DNA of 64,000 bases from Timaviella obliquedivisa GSE-PSE-MK23-08B. Lineage in GTDB: Bacteria; Cyanobacteriota; Cyanobacteriia; Elainellales; Elainellaceae. Below, piece by piece: positions 48,323-57,758 of this stretch. The stretch is taken from contig JAHHII010000004.1 in NCBI GenBank assembly GCA_019358855.1, positions 62,001 to 126,000 of the forward strand, given 5' to 3'. Position numbers and translations under genes: made by a program. The notes beneath the pieces were generated by a model. That model did no database searches and was not told the DNA's origin. It saw only the letters and a program-made list of their open reading frames with translations. How positions within the stretch are numbered: position 1 is the first letter of the stretch; every line of letters starts with the position of its first letter.

Positions 48323-48440
48323 ATTTTTACTCTCGGCTTGCTGGAAGGACAACTGCTGCTTGCTAAGCCTATCTAGCTGACTGCATACCTGGCTGAATGT
48401 AACAAAAAATGGTAGGGTCTAGCAGACTTTTTTGTCTAGG

Positions 48441-48887
48441 CTAAAATTCTGCTGGGGGTGTTGGCGGATGGCTAGTAAAGGGTGGCAGCGGTGGCACACT
48501 ACCAGGCTGGGGCACAGGGCGATCGGGGAAGGCGCACTCTACAGTAATTTTAATATTGCAGCCTGCTGTACCCGTTGCAATATAGGGCACGCCACCCATG
48601 CCGCTAACATTAACGCCAAACTCTAGAGATACTTTTTTTACTTCAGCCAAAGACGCATCTCGAAACGCATTAAGCGTGTATTTGGTGTAGGTTTTAATGG
48701 TGCTTTCGATCGCCTTAAAACTTTGCGCCATTTGTTCAGCAGAATTAAAAACTCCGCCCTTTTGTCCTCCGCGCCTAACCTCGCCTCCGATTTCTCCGGT
48801 ACCTACAGTTGGCACTGCAAGGTCTTCGGCAGCTTCAATATAAATAATAGTGTCGGCATCGATCTGAATGGCTTGAAGCTTGCTCAT
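48441..48887 (-). CDS. Trypsin-co-occurring domain (trypco1 / CU044_2847 type) protein
   Basis: The 148-residue protein has an N-terminal strand IDADTIIYIEA, a helical middle (AEQMAQSFKAIESTIKTYT), and the motif VSLEFGVNVSG...YIATGTAGCNIKITVECAF, which matches the CU044_2847/trypco1 pattern (K-V-x-L-x-F-G-V ... A-G-x-x-I-K-I). The tail is Pro-rich. In other bacteria this small domain occurs with trypsin-like proteases or STAND-type ATPases in predicted conflict systems. Here it stands alone. Its function is unknown. Confidence 0.72.
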   Translation of the reverse strand: MSKLQAIQIDADTIIYIEAAEDLAVPTVGTGEIGGEVRRGGQKGGVFNSAEQMAQSFKAIESTIKTYTKYTLNAFRDASLAEVKKVSLEFGVNVSGMGGVPYIATGTAGCNIKITVECAFPDRPVPQPGSVPPLPPFTSHPPTPPAEF

Positions 48888-48981
48888 AAAAAATTATCCT
48901 GCTGTAGTGCAACTTGAAGGCTACCCTACTCTTTCAATCCTAGATCTGTAAATAAGTCTGTCTTAGTCGAACTTTACACTT

Positions 48982-49728
48982 ATGATTGCCTCTTCTCACT
49001 CGCCGCTTGCTGACAGAATTATTGTGCCGCTAGATGTTCCTACCGAGGCAGACGCGATCGCCCTGCTCGATCGCCTTCCCCAAGTTACCTTTTGGAAAGT
49101 TGGGCTGGAACTCTTCGTCAGCAGCGGCTCTTACATCTTAGAAGCCCTTAAAACCCGCGAGAAACGCATCTTCCTCGACTTGAAATTCCATGACATCCCT
49201 AACACCATGGCAGGAGCCTGTCGTGCTGCTGCTCAATACGGGGTTGATTTAGTCACCGTTCATGCAGCTGCGGGACAAGCAGCTCTCAAAGCAGCGCAAA
49301 TTGCCGCTGAGGAAGGAGCCACTGCTGCTGGACTGCCCACCCCTAACCTGATTGCCGTAACGCTGCTAACAAGCATCAATTCCAGAGCATTAGCCTTTGA
49401 ACTCAAAATTCCGCTAGAGCTAGGCGACTATGCTTTGCAAATGGCATTGATGGTAGAAGAAAGCGGATTGGCGGGCATTGTTTGTTCGCCGCAAGAGGTG
49501 GCGCAGTTACGAAATGCTTGTCGAAAAGGCTTCGTATTTGTTTGCCCTGGTGTGCGCCCCACTTGGGCAGAAACAGGAGATCAGCAGCGATCGCTGACCC
49601 CAGCCGCTGCCATCAAAGCCGGAGCCGATTATTTAGTCATAGGTCGCCCCATCACCGCAGCCGCCGATCCGGCAGCGGCGTTTGCCCAAATTGTTCAAGA
49701 AATAGGGCAGAGCGCAAATGAAAAGTGA
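48982..49728 (+). CDS. pyrF: Orotidine 5'-phosphate decarboxylase
   Basis: PyrF makes UMP from OMP. The TIM-barrel begins [15 protein letters not shown] and has the catalytic [15 protein letters not shown] (Lys-Asp network), VTVHAAAG, and the phosphate-binding CPGVRP and YLVIGRPIT. It is 248 residues, the normal size. Its 3' end overlaps by 11 bases the start of the next gene, which is in another frame. Confidence 0.97.
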   Translation: MIASSHSPLADRIIVPLDVPTEADAIALLDRLPQVTFWKVGLELFVSSGSYILEALKTREKRIFLDLKFHDIPNTMAGACRAAAQYGVDLVTVHAAAGQAALKAAQIAAEEGATAAGLPTPNLIAVTLLTSINSRALAFELKIPLELGDYALQMALMVEESGLAGIVCSPQEVAQLRNACRKGFVFVCPGVRPTWAETGDQQRSLTPAAAIKAGADYLVIGRPITAAADPAAAFAQIVQEIGQSANEK

Positions 49729-50338
49729 GAGCAATCGATCAATCACTGCGTTGCAGAAAATAACCGGGGCGATCGCTTGCTTCAGTCTCGTTTCCCTTGC
49801 TTCTCCGGCATGGGGAGAACCCCCAAAGAATCTAATTCGCCCACCGATCCAATGCCCTGCTAATCTTCTGACCCTAATGCCTCTGCTGCTGAGAGATTTG
49901 CCTAGCTATGCTAACCGCGTCAACCAGCGAGCATACACCAACTTCCGCACCGCCGATGTTCCTGGCTACACCATCCTGGCAGATCATCTAGAATATGCGC
50001 CTTTAAGCCTAAATTCGGAAGGAACATTACCTTCCCTAGAAGACCAACCGACTCAAGTGTTTTTTACAACTCTTGAACGGCAATATGTTTCTGGAAAACC
50101 TGTTAGTCTTCAGCATTACCATCGTTTGTTTTTAGTGGAGACTCAAGACGGCTGGCAGCTATCGCTGATGTTTTCAACCCTAGGAGATTATCCAGCCGAC
50201 CAACCGCCCACGCCGCCCCAAGATACTAGCCAGGGAGTTATTGCTCAAGCCATTCGGCTGTGGCTGCGAGATTGTTGGGCTGGGAGTGTGGCGGCTGATA
50301 GTTCTGCTGAGGCTCAACCTGCTGATACTCAACTTTAG
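49718..50338 (+). CDS. Hypothetical exported protein
   Basis: No family recognised. The 206-residue product starts with a signal peptide (hydrophobic [15 protein letters not shown], cleavage likely after AWG). A domain with [30 protein letters not shown] and a strand-rich middle ([19 protein letters not shown]) follows. It ends with a Pro/Gln-rich linker and an Ala-rich tail; Cys pairs occur early and late. The start overlaps pyrF by 11 bases, suggesting co-expression. The stop overlaps the convergent permease by four bases. Confidence 0.75.
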   Translation: MKSESNRSITALQKITGAIACFSLVSLASPAWGEPPKNLIRPPIQCPANLLTLMPLLLRDLPSYANRVNQRAYTNFRTADVPGYTILADHLEYAPLSLNSEGTLPSLEDQPTQVFFTTLERQYVSGKPVSLQHYHRLFLVETQDGWQLSLMFSTLGDYPADQPPTPPQDTSQGVIAQAIRLWLRDCWAGSVAADSSAEAQPADTQL

Positions 50339-51213
50339 GGCGACTCTTCCTGAGAAACCTGCAACTGCACGTAAACTAATACCAGTGTGACAGCCAGCAA
50401 TACGATCGCCGCTGCGGCTGCGTAGCCCATATCAAACTGAGCAAACGCCTGATTGTAGATATAAAACACTAGCAAATTAGTCGAGTTTAAAGGGCCTCCG
50501 CCCGTCATCACATAGGGCTGTTCAAAGCTTCGCAGCGTAAAGATTGCCGTAGTCACCCCTGCAAAAATCAGCGTCGGGCGTAATCCGGGCAGCGTAATAT
50601 GCCAAAACTGCTGCCAACCATCTGCCCCATCTAACTCTGCTGCCTCATAAAGGTTGACCGGGATCGCTTGCAACCCGGCTAAAAATACCACCATGTTGAA
50701 GCCTAACTGCTTCCAAGTGCTAAGTAAAATCAGCACGGGCATTGCCCAAGTTGGGCTGCTGAGCCAAGGAATAGATTCTATGCCTAGTCCGTTCAAAAAG
50801 TCATTCACAGGGCCGTCATTCTGAAACAACCAGCGAAAGCCTAAACCCGCTGCTACCAATGAAGTAATAGAGGGAAGAAAATAAGCAGTTCGCAGTGCTC
50901 CCCGCAGAGCAAAAGACCGATTCAGCAATATGGCTAATCCTAAAGGAATCACTAAACTTGGAATGACTGTTGCTATCGTGAAATATGCAGTATTACTCAA
51001 CACCTGCCAAAAATCTGGATCGACCAACAGCCGCCAGTAGTTACGTAACCCTACCCAACGAGTCCCCTCACGGGTGAAGTTTCCAGCAGTAAAGCTGAGA
51101 TAGACTAAGTAGGCGATCGGGTAAAGTAAAAACACGCCTATTAGGATTAGTGCCGGAGAGAGAAACAGCCAGGCTGCCCGCGCTTCTTGTTGCGATCGAT
51201 CTAAAGTTTTCAC
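50335..51213 (-). CDS. Carbohydrate ABC transporter permease (MalF/UgpA type)
   Basis: A 292-residue permease: first helix LFLSPALILIGVFLLYPIAYLVYLSF, typical of the MalF/UgpA branch, six helices in all, and the EAA loop YEAAELDGADGWQQFWHITLPGLRPTL. The late YVMTGGGPLNSTNLLVFYIYN is a strong family marker. It would pair with a MalG-type permease such as that at 40244, with a separate binding protein and ATPase. No such neighbours are present. Confidence 0.92.
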   Translation of the reverse strand: MKTLDRSQQEARAAWLFLSPALILIGVFLLYPIAYLVYLSFTAGNFTREGTRWVGLRNYWRLLVDPDFWQVLSNTAYFTIATVIPSLVIPLGLAILLNRSFALRGALRTAYFLPSITSLVAAGLGFRWLFQNDGPVNDFLNGLGIESIPWLSSPTWAMPVLILLSTWKQLGFNMVVFLAGLQAIPVNLYEAAELDGADGWQQFWHITLPGLRPTLIFAGVTTAIFTLRSFEQPYVMTGGGPLNSTNLLVFYIYNQAFAQFDMGYAAAAAIVLLAVTLVLVYVQLQVSQEESP

Positions 51214-51299
51214 AGTAAGAAATTTGACACTGTTCTCATGGAATGGTTCTCATTGAATGGTAGGCTAATCCATCGTCTTTCAGAAATTGTTTTTGAGAA

Positions 51300-51962
51300 A
51301 TGGATATCTTGCCGATCGCCACGCCTAATTTAGAAAGTGCTGTCATCATCTCCCCCGAGGTGCCGCTCGTTTCAACCGTTTCCTTGCGCTTAGGAGTCTT
51401 AGCTTCGGGAAATGGCAGCAACTTAGAAGCGATCGCCCAATCCATCACTCAGTACCAACTTCCCGCCCAAATTCAAGTGCTGATTTACAATAATCCCAGC
51501 GCTTTAGCTGCCAAGAGATCTGATCGCCTTGGCATTCCCAAAGTGCTGCTGAATCACCGCGACTTTGCTTCCCGCGAGGCATTGGATGAGGCGATCGTGA
51601 CAACTTTGCACCAGCATCAGGTTGATTGGGTGATTATGGCAGGCTGGATGCGAATCGTCACCCCCGTTCTAATCAACGCCTTCCCTAACCAAATACTCAA
51701 TATTCATCCCAGTTTGCTTCCCAGCTTCCCTGGCATTCGGGCTGTAGAGCAAGCATTAGCGGCAGGGGTAAAAATCGCGGGATGTACGGTGCATCGAGTC
51801 ATCACGGCGGTAGACAGCGGCTCGATTATTATGCAAGCGGCAGTGCCAGTGTTGCCTCATGACACGCCCGAGACGTTGAGCCAACGGATTCAGGTGCAGG
51901 AGCATATTATTTTTCCAAGAGCGATCGCCTTAGTAGCAGCATCAGCTAAACATAGCCCTTAG
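51300..51962 (+). CDS. purN: Phosphoribosylglycinamide formyltransferase
   Basis: PurN adds a formyl group from 10-formyl-THF to GAR in purine synthesis. The core begins LRLGVLASGNGSNLEAIAQ (about residue 27), with GWMRIVTPVLINAFPNQILNIHPSLLPSFPG holding the catalytic Asn and His, and VHRVITAVDSGSIIMQAAVPV with the catalytic Asp. There is an N-terminal extension of about 25 residues. The stop overlaps that of the CPXCG gene by four bases. Confidence 0.95.
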   Translation: MDILPIATPNLESAVIISPEVPLVSTVSLRLGVLASGNGSNLEAIAQSITQYQLPAQIQVLIYNNPSALAAKRSDRLGIPKVLLNHRDFASREALDEAIVTTLHQHQVDWVIMAGWMRIVTPVLINAFPNQILNIHPSLLPSFPGIRAVEQALAAGVKIAGCTVHRVITAVDSGSIIMQAAVPVLPHDTPETLSQRIQVQEHIIFPRAIALVAASAKHSP

Positions 51963-52147
51963 CTCTCAGGCTCACTGCTAATCTCAATCTCCAGAGTCTC
52001 CTCATCAATCTGAATGTATAAAATATTGGGCTGACAGCAAACTTGACAATCTTCCACATAAGACTGCTGTGATCCGGCGCTCAAATCTACAAACGTCGAA
52101 ATGCTTTCACCACAATAGGCGCAGCTATACTCAGCCATATTTTCCAT
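51959..52147 (-). CDS. CPXCG-type cysteine-rich small protein
   Basis: This 62-residue zinc-ribbon-like protein has two Cys pairs, CAYCGES near the start and CQVCCQPN near residue 36, with an acidic tail. It matches the CPXCG motif family, conserved but uncharacterised. It lies four bases after the map stop on the same strand and is probably translated from the same message. An in-frame ATG three codons in is an alternative start. Confidence 0.88.
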   Translation of the reverse strand: MENMAEYSCAYCGESISTFVDLSAGSQQSYVEDCQVCCQPNILYIQIDEETLEIEISSEPES

Positions 52148-52151
52148 GATC

Positions 52152-52982
52152 TTAAACCTGGGTTCGATCGGTCAAGATCTCGTAACCATCTTCAGTCACC
52201 AAAACAGTATGCTCGAACTGGGCTGAAAGGGCACGATCGACCGTAATCACTGTCCAGCGATCGGCAAGGGTTTGAGTGTGCCGTGAACCTGCGTTAAGGA
52301 TAGGTTCGATCGCTAATGTCATCCCAGCCCTGAGCTTGACGTTGGGCATTTCGTGCGTGCGGAAGTTAAACACAGCAGGCTCTTCGTGAAGGTTACGCCC
52401 TACGCCGTGCCCCGTAAAATCTTCCACAATTTTGAAGCCACTCGCCTCAGCGTGATCCTGTATGGCTCCGGCAATATCTAGCAAATACTTTCCTGCCTTG
52501 ACTTGCTCAATGCCTTTGTAGAGCGACTCTTCAGCGACTCGAATCAGCTTGGCAGCAGCAGGCTTGACTTCACCCACAGCGATCGTAATACAAGAGTCGC
52601 CATGGAACCCTTCAAAGAATGCGCCCGTATCCACCTTCAGCACATCTCCTTTACGGAGTAGCTTTTTAGCTCTGGGGATACCATGCACCACCTCGTTATT
52701 AATGCTGGCGCAGATAGAAGATGGAAAACCGTGGTAGCCCTTAAAACTAGGCGTTGCACCCATCTCCCGAATGCGCTTTTCGGCATGAGCATCCAAATCC
52801 TTTGTGGTCATTCCCGGCTGCACTAGCTCAGAGATTTCCTTCAACACCGTTGCCACGATCGCCCCTGCTTGCCGCATAATCTCGATTTCTTGAGGAGTCT
52901 TGAGTTCAATTCCTCGGCGCTGCTTTTTGGCACGGGGCTGAGGATTGGTGATTTTGGGCAGGAGATTAGTCAGTATATTCAT
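52152..52982 (-). CDS. map: Methionine aminopeptidase, type I
   Basis: Map removes the initiator Met from nascent proteins. The pita-bread fold with five metal ligands is visible: [18 protein letters not shown] (two Asp), [12 protein letters not shown] (His), then EPILNAG (Glu) and [16 protein letters not shown] (Glu). The 20-25 basic residues before [17 protein letters not shown] extend the usual N-terminus. The CPXCG gene follows four bases later. Confidence 0.96.
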   Translation of the reverse strand: MNILTNLLPKITNPQPRAKKQRRGIELKTPQEIEIMRQAGAIVATVLKEISELVQPGMTTKDLDAHAEKRIREMGATPSFKGYHGFPSSICASINNEVVHGIPRAKKLLRKGDVLKVDTGAFFEGFHGDSCITIAVGEVKPAAAKLIRVAEESLYKGIEQVKAGKYLLDIAGAIQDHAEASGFKIVEDFTGHGVGRNLHEEPAVFNFRTHEMPNVKLRAGMTLAIEPILNAGSRHTQTLADRWTVITVDRALSAQFEHTVLVTEDGYEILTDRTQV

Positions 52983-53039
52983 GAAAGCAAAGGGTCGCCA
53001 AAGGCAAGTTTAGAATCGCGTCCTTTATCGTAACAAGTT

Positions 53040-53906
53040 CTAGATATACTTTTGTTCCTTGCTTTGTTCTGTGGGGGATAAAGGGCTAGGGGATGGAGCA
53101 CCAAACTCTACATGGGGCAATGTTGCGGGGTGAGGACGCGCTTCGGGACGATCTTCTTGTCGGCAGTAGGGGCGGGAATAACAGAGCGGCATTTCGAGAG
53201 AGTGCTTTTCTAAGAAGGCGCGATCGTTCATCACTGTTTCAGTTAAACCGTCAAACACAATTCGTCCACCGCTCAAAACAATCGTTCGGCGACAGAGATC
53301 TAACGCCATATCCAAATCATGAGTGGCAATGAGTTGAGTTAAGGGCAAGTTTTGCAAAAGATAGATAAGCTGCCGCCGACTGCGGGGATCAAGCTGGGCG
53401 GTGGGTTCATCTAGCACTAAAACTTGGGGCTGCATGGCAAGCACTCCGGCGATCGCCACCCGTTTCTTTTCACCTCCCGATAAGTTGCTAGCAATGCGCC
53501 CTCCAAATTTGTCTGGTTCAAGTCCCACCGCCGCCATTGCGTGCCTTGCCCGATGATTTAGGTCGTGCCCTCGGATGCCCTGGTTCATGACTCCGAAGGT
53601 AATATCTTCCCAAACAGTCGGCATAAAAATCTGGTCATCGGGGTTCTGAAACACTAGCCCGACAAAATTGCGGATTGCCTTCAAATATTTAGGTTCTACA
53701 GGCATCTCGCCAATGACAATTTCGCCTGTTTGGGGCAGCAGAATGCCGTTTAAATGCTGCAAGAACGTAGACTTACCTGAGCCGTTTGCACCCACGATCG
53801 CCACTTTTTCACTGGCAGAAATCGACAGATTAATCTCTTGCAACGCCTGCGTACCATCGGCATAGGCATAGCTGAGGTTCTTAATATCAATGGGGTTGTG
53901 ATGCAT
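53040..53906 (-). CDS. cbiO: Cobalt/nickel ECF transporter ATPase (CbiO type)
   Basis: The ATPase of an energy-coupling-factor metal importer. Walker A is GANGSGKST, the signature is NLSGGEKKRVAIAG and Walker B is VLVLDEPTAQLD, with the H-loop in LIATHDLDMAL. Length is 288; the last 35 residues are a Pro-rich tail. It is the last gene of the operon cbiM-PDGLE-cbiQ-cbiO; its start directly abuts the cbiQ stop. Confidence 0.92.
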   Translation of the reverse strand: MHHNPIDIKNLSYAYADGTQALQEINLSISASEKVAIVGANGSGKSTFLQHLNGILLPQTGEIVIGEMPVEPKYLKAIRNFVGLVFQNPDDQIFMPTVWEDITFGVMNQGIRGHDLNHRARHAMAAVGLEPDKFGGRIASNLSGGEKKRVAIAGVLAMQPQVLVLDEPTAQLDPRSRRQLIYLLQNLPLTQLIATHDLDMALDLCRRTIVLSGGRIVFDGLTETVMNDRAFLEKHSLEMPLCYSRPYCRQEDRPEARPHPATLPHVEFGAPSPSPLSPTEQSKEQKYI

Positions 53907-54686
53907 TCACGAATGACCTAAATAAATCGATTGTCCAGAAAGCAGTAGCAGCACAGTGAAAGTGATGGCGAAAAAATCTAGCCGCCCACTTTTATACGCC
54001 TCTGCAACCGGAGGTAAACCATTGTATCCACGAGACAGCATGGCATGATGAATGCGATCGCCTCGTTCATAAGTCCGAACAAACAGCGATCCCATCATGT
54101 TTCCTACTACCAAGCGCTGCCAGCGATTGCTCCCCATCAAATTTCGCGAAGCCGCCGCCCGCTTCATAGTCTCAAACTCTTCCGCCAACACGCCAATATA
54201 GCGATACATGGAAGCCATAATTGCTACCAAAAGCGGTGGCGTTCTCAAGGCTGCGAAGGCATGGAGGAGGGCTGCGATCGAAGTCGTCAGAACCAACAAA
54301 TTCATCATCATCACGCACAGTAGTGACTTTAATGTAACGCTGCCCAACACTATTAATCCAACGGTCGTGATTCTTAGCCAGCCCCACTGCCACAAAACCT
54401 CACCGCCATCGCGAAACAAAGTTCCCAACAGCACAACGCTGATAAAAACCATCTCAACCGCTACTCGCTGCAATAAAACAGCCAGTGTCAAGCGACTAAG
54501 CAAAATTAAGGTTCCAAGACTGATCCCATAAATTGCCCAAGTTATCCAATGTCCATTTGGCGTGAGGGCAGTGGCAAACACGAATAACAAGGCGCAGAGG
54601 AGACGGGTACGAGGAACCAGCTTGTGCCAAAGCGTAGAGCCTTGGCTATTGACATCCAATTGGAACGCGCCAATGTGAAGAAGCAT
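53907..54686 (-). CDS. cbiQ: Cobalt/nickel ECF transporter T component (CbiQ type)
   Basis: A 259-residue membrane protein with several helices: LCALLFVFATALTPNGHWITWAIYGIS, LVLGSVTLKSLLCVMMMNLLV, and MKRAAASRNLMGSNRWQRL, containing the AxR-type coupling motif AASR. RGDRIHHAMLSRGYNG, also typical of CbiQ (SRG), follows. It is the scaffold between the substrate-binding CbiM and CbiO. It lies between the PDGLE gene and cbiO. Confidence 0.92.
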   Translation of the reverse strand: MLLHIGAFQLDVNSQGSTLWHKLVPRTRLLCALLFVFATALTPNGHWITWAIYGISLGTLILLSRLTLAVLLQRVAVEMVFISVVLLGTLFRDGGEVLWQWGWLRITTVGLIVLGSVTLKSLLCVMMMNLLVLTTSIAALLHAFAALRTPPLLVAIMASMYRYIGVLAEEFETMKRAAASRNLMGSNRWQRLVVGNMMGSLFVRTYERGDRIHHAMLSRGYNGLPPVAEAYKSGRLDFFAITFTVLLLLSGQSIYLGHS

Positions 54687-54724
54687 TAAGTCTCGTCTGA
54701 ATTGAGGAGCATATGAACAGGTGA

Positions 54725-55045
54725 TTATGAATCAGACGTTTGGCTAGAGCCTTTGACTAAGAGCTTGCCTGCGCCCCAAGCCAGTCCAAATGCTGCCAAA
54801 GTTCCTGCCAAACCTGCTAATGGGGTGGCGATCGCTTCTGGCACTCCGCGCACGGCATACTCATCGAACATCGAGTAAAACGGCAGATTATGGGAAATGG
54901 GATTTTCTGCCGCATTCTTTTCAAAACCAAGATCCTGAGCCGTCCGGTCTAAGCCATCCGGGTCAGAACTTGCAAAGGGCGATACAAAGATTGCAATCAA
55001 AAGCGCAATCCCTAAACCTGTAAACACAAATGCACGGGTTTTCAT
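54725..55045 (-). CDS. PDGLE domain membrane protein (CbiN-like subunit)
   Basis: A 106-residue protein with two membrane helices. The first is followed by FASSDPDGLDRTAQDLGFEKNA, containing the PDGLD variant of the PDGLE motif. The second is TPLAGLAGTLAAFGLAWGAGKLLV. Such proteins replace or accompany CbiN/NikN in cobalt or nickel ECF transporters. The ATG at 55045 is preferred over an upstream one at 55072 because it begins right before the helix with AGGAATACTTT upstream. It lies between cbiM and cbiQ. Confidence 0.9.
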   Translation of the reverse strand: MKTRAFVFTGLGIALLIAIFVSPFASSDPDGLDRTAQDLGFEKNAAENPISHNLPFYSMFDEYAVRGVPEAIATPLAGLAGTLAAFGLAWGAGKLLVKGSSQTSDS

Positions 55046-55112
55046 AAAGTATTCCTCTAAAGATCGGGTCATTCAGGGACTAGAAGGTCAGAAACTAAAA
55101 GTCAATGAGAGC

Positions 55113-55838
55113 TTAAAAAGCAATTGTGGGGGGCTTTCGGCGAGGGCGATCGAACATCATATCTGGGCGAGTGCGCCACACGTAACCCACTGCCAATACT
55201 GTAATGATTGCTTCGCCAATGCCAATGAAAACGTGCCAGGTCAGCATTGCAGTTAATGCCACTCCTAAGGGCACGGTTCCAGAAAGAGCAAGCTGAAAAG
55301 CCGTAACTAAGGCAGCAATGACAACGCTGCTCCAAGCCGCGATCGCCACCGCGATCGCCGTTCCTCGCCAAGCGTCAAATCCAAAGGCAGAACGCAGTGC
55401 TTTATAGAGGTAATATCCTGCAAACGTTCCGATCAAGCCCATATTAAAAATGTTGGCTCCAAGTACCGTCAGTCCACCGTCTTGAAACAAGGTGGCCTGC
55501 ACAATAAACACAACAGTCATCACCAGCGTCCCTGCCCAGGGCCCTAACAAAACCGCAGCTAGCGTGCCGCCTAGCAAGTGCCCCGACGTTCCACCTGGGA
55601 TGGGAAAGTTGATCATTTGTGCTGCAAAAATGAATGCCGCACAAACTCCCATCAAGGGTACAGTTCGTTCCTGATACTCGGACTGAACACGGTTAAGAGC
55701 AATCGCAACTAGGGCGATCGACGCTATCCAAGTTACTAAGCTCACAGGCGCACTTAGAAAACCATCAGGAATATGCAGAGCGAGATGGGGATGGATCGTC
55801 CAAGACAACCAACTCGACAATGAGATTTCAGACATCAT
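55113..55838 (-). CDS. cbiM: Cobalt/nickel ECF transporter S component (CbiM type)
   Basis: The substrate-specific membrane subunit. HIPDGFLSAPVSLVTW is the CbiM start pattern, with later FIFAAQMINFPIPGGTSGHLLGGTLA (metal and membrane helix region) and FQDGGLTVLGANIFNMGLIG. In most members the metal-binding His is residue 2; here about 20 residues, including HPH, precede it. No ATG is available right before the HIPDG sequence. The start at 55838 is supported by AGGA five to six bases upstream. The same protein could serve nickel or cobalt; sequence alone does not decide. Confidence 0.9.
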   Translation of the reverse strand: MMSEISLSSWLSWTIHPHLALHIPDGFLSAPVSLVTWIASIALVAIALNRVQSEYQERTVPLMGVCAAFIFAAQMINFPIPGGTSGHLLGGTLAAVLLGPWAGTLVMTVVFIVQATLFQDGGLTVLGANIFNMGLIGTFAGYYLYKALRSAFGFDAWRGTAIAVAIAAWSSVVIAALVTAFQLALSGTVPLGVALTAMLTWHVFIGIGEAIITVLAVGYVWRTRPDMMFDRPRRKPPTIAF

Positions 55839-56203
55839 AAACATCCTAAAATAACAACAAGGAGAATGAGCAAAATGCTAGACGTTCAAAACCAATAGGC
55901 GCTTTGTCTTTATGTACCTTAAATGAATTTTCTAAAAGAGGATAGCCCAAGCAGAATATGTATCAAATTTTATGAAATTTATCATCGCCCTTAGGGTAGA
56001 GGAGGTTTAGGGGTTCAACAGTCAGAAAATACCTAATTGCAGCAGAAATTAAGAAAATCAACACTTCTATTGGCGATCGAGAGCCGATCGACAGAACCTT
56101 CTAGACTTGTTCCCTAATTTTATTCAAGCGACTTTCTAGAAACCCTTCCCTATGTCCTCTCTGATCATGTAGAATTAGCGATCGTGAGTTTTAACAAAAT
56201 TAA
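55839..56203. other. Divergent intergenic region cbiM/rplS
   Basis: 365 bases without a supported gene. No cobalamin riboswitch (B12 box) or canonical NikR operator was recognised ahead of cbiM. The right part should hold the rplS promoter. Confidence 0.5.
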
Positions 56204-56566
56204 ATGAACGCCCAAGCAATTATTAACTCCATTGAATCGGAGCATTTGAAGTCCGATCTCCCCATAATTCACGTCGGTGACACCGTTAAGGTCGGCGTTA
56301 AAATTAAGGAAGGAGAGAAAGAGCGAGTCCAGCCCTACGAGGGTACGGTCATCGCCATGCGGAATGGTGGAATTAGCGAAACCATCACCGTTCGGAAGAT
56401 TTTCCAAGGCGTTGGGGTTGAGCGAGTCTTCTTGCTCCATTCCCCTCTCGTCGCCTCAATTACGATTATTCGTCGAGGCAAAGCTCGACGGGCGAAGCTT
56501 TACTACCTGCGCGATCGCGTGGGCAAGTCGGCTCGTTTGAAGCAGCGGTTCGATCGTCCTATCTAA
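56204..56566 (+). CDS. rplS: 50S ribosomal protein L19
   Basis: L19 sits at the 30S-50S interface. The protein has the conserved [29 protein letters not shown] and [24 protein letters not shown], ending [20 protein letters not shown]. Its 120 residues is typical. It begins the ribosomal-secretion block; tRNA-Trp follows 92 bp downstream. Confidence 0.97.
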   Translation: MNAQAIINSIESEHLKSDLPIIHVGDTVKVGVKIKEGEKERVQPYEGTVIAMRNGGISETITVRKIFQGVGVERVFLLHSPLVASITIIRRGKARRAKLYYLRDRVGKSARLKQRFDRPI

Positions 56567-56658
56567 ACAAGTCGCTTGCTCAAAGTTTATTAAAGCGAGT
56601 GGCAAGCAACCTGTTACACTAGGAAAGGCATTCTAGGAGAGCCGTCTCTTCAGATTGT

Positions 56659-56731
56659 GCGCTCTTAGTTCAGTTGGTAGAACGTCGGTCTCCAAAACCG
56701 GATGTCGGGGGTTCAAGTCCTCCAGGGCGCG
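56659..56731 (+). tRNA. tRNA-Trp (CCA)
   Basis: A 73-nt cloverleaf: acceptor GCGCTCT/AGGGCGC with one G-T pair, anticodon arm CGGTCTCCAAAACCG with anticodon CCA, T arm GGGGG-TTCAAGT-CCTCC, discriminator G as expected for Trp. CCA is not encoded. It lies between rplS and secE, the usual cyanobacterial position. Confidence 0.96.
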
Positions 56732-56840
56732 CTGATTGTTTTCGTAGGGTGTTTTAAGTGGCTTATTTTAAGCAGATTGCACCTATTGCTTTAAGCCGGA
56801 GCGATCGAAATATCATCTAGAGTTACGCGGCGAGGGGACT

Positions 56841-57116
56841 GTGGCAAAAAAAGACGAAATTGAAGCAAAACAAGAGCCGAAAGATCTGAAAGGTTCTAAA
56901 GACTCTAAAGAAGCGAGTAAGTCAACTGCTTCTGGCGGTAATAAGGTTTCTAGCTTTCTTCAAGGCAGTAAGGAAGAACTAGATAAAGTGGTTTGGCCTA
57001 GTCGCCAACAACTCATCAGCGAATCTATTGCTGTGGTTCTTATGGTGACCCTCTCTGCAACGTTAATCTACTTGGTTGACAATCTCTTTAGATGGGCTGC
57101 TACACAGGTGTTCTAA
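56841..57116 (+). CDS. secE: Preprotein translocase subunit SecE
   Basis: A 91-residue protein with a Lys/Glu/Ser-rich N-terminus and one C-terminal membrane helix (SIAVVLMVTLSATLIYLVDNLF), preceded by the conserved VSSFLQGSKEELDKVVWPSRQQL (the amphipathic SecE helix). It forms SecYEG with SecY and SecG. The start is GTG at 56841. The stop (57114-57116) overlaps the nusG ATG at 57116 by one base. Confidence 0.95.
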   Translation: MAKKDEIEAKQEPKDLKGSKDSKEASKSTASGGNKVSSFLQGSKEELDKVVWPSRQQLISESIAVVLMVTLSATLIYLVDNLFRWAATQVF

Positions 57117-57751
57117 TGGTTTTTGCATCAGATGAATCTGAAAATAGTTTGATGTTGTCTGAGGAGGAAGTTGCAGAACTTACCTCCAAAGGCGCACGTT
57201 GGTATGCAGTCCAGGTTGCCTCTGGCTGTGAAAATCGGGTCAAGATGAATTTGGAACAGCGAATTGAAACTCTAGATGTGGCAAATCGCATTTTCCAAAT
57301 TGAAATTCCCCAAACCCCAATCCTCAAGCCCACTAAGGCGGGTAAGCCCAAGGAAAGCAATGAAAAAGTTTTCCCTGGCTATGTTCTCGTTCGTATGATT
57401 ATGGACGATGAATCTTGGCAAGTCGTCAAGAACACGCCTAATGTCATTAACTTTGTTGGAGCCGAGCAAAAGCGACGCTATGGCAGAGGTCGAGGACACG
57501 TGACTCCCGTTCCCCTGGGTGCAGGTGAGGTCGATCGCATCTTCAAACAAGCATTGGAACAGAAGCCTCTAGTCAAATTTGATATGGCTACGGGTGACAA
57601 GGTAATAGTGTTAAACGGTCCCTTTAAGGACTTTGAGGGTGAGGTGATTGAGGTCACTCCTGAGCGCGGCAAGCTCAAGGCACTTCTTTCCATTTTTGGC
57701 AGAGACACGCCCGTAGAGTTGGAATTTAACCAGGTTCAGAAACAGAGCTAA
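57116..57751 (+). CDS. nusG: Transcription termination/antitermination factor NusG
   Basis: NusG binds RNA polymerase and influences pausing and termination. The NGN domain begins [24 protein letters not shown] and includes [32 protein letters not shown]; the C-terminal KOW motif is [22 protein letters not shown] short acidic N-terminal extension precedes the NGN. The ATG at 57116 is chosen over an upstream one at 57092 that would lie inside secE. Confidence 0.96.
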   Translation: MVFASDESENSLMLSEEEVAELTSKGARWYAVQVASGCENRVKMNLEQRIETLDVANRIFQIEIPQTPILKPTKAGKPKESNEKVFPGYVLVRMIMDDESWQVVKNTPNVINFVGAEQKRRYGRGRGHVTPVPLGAGEVDRIFKQALEQKPLVKFDMATGDKVIVLNGPFKDFEGEVIEVTPERGKLKALLSIFGRDTPVELEFNQVQKQS

Positions 57752-57758
57752 ATCGGTA

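Noticed and set aside
48419-48443. Hairpin TAGC-AGAC/GTCT-AG-GCTA as terminator after the trypco1-like gene
   Set aside because: The stem is bulged and short, the T residues are in the loop rather than after it, so support is too weak.
55839-56203. Possible cobalamin or nickel riboswitch before cbiM
   Set aside because: No B12 box or conserved NiCo-type core could be found by eye.
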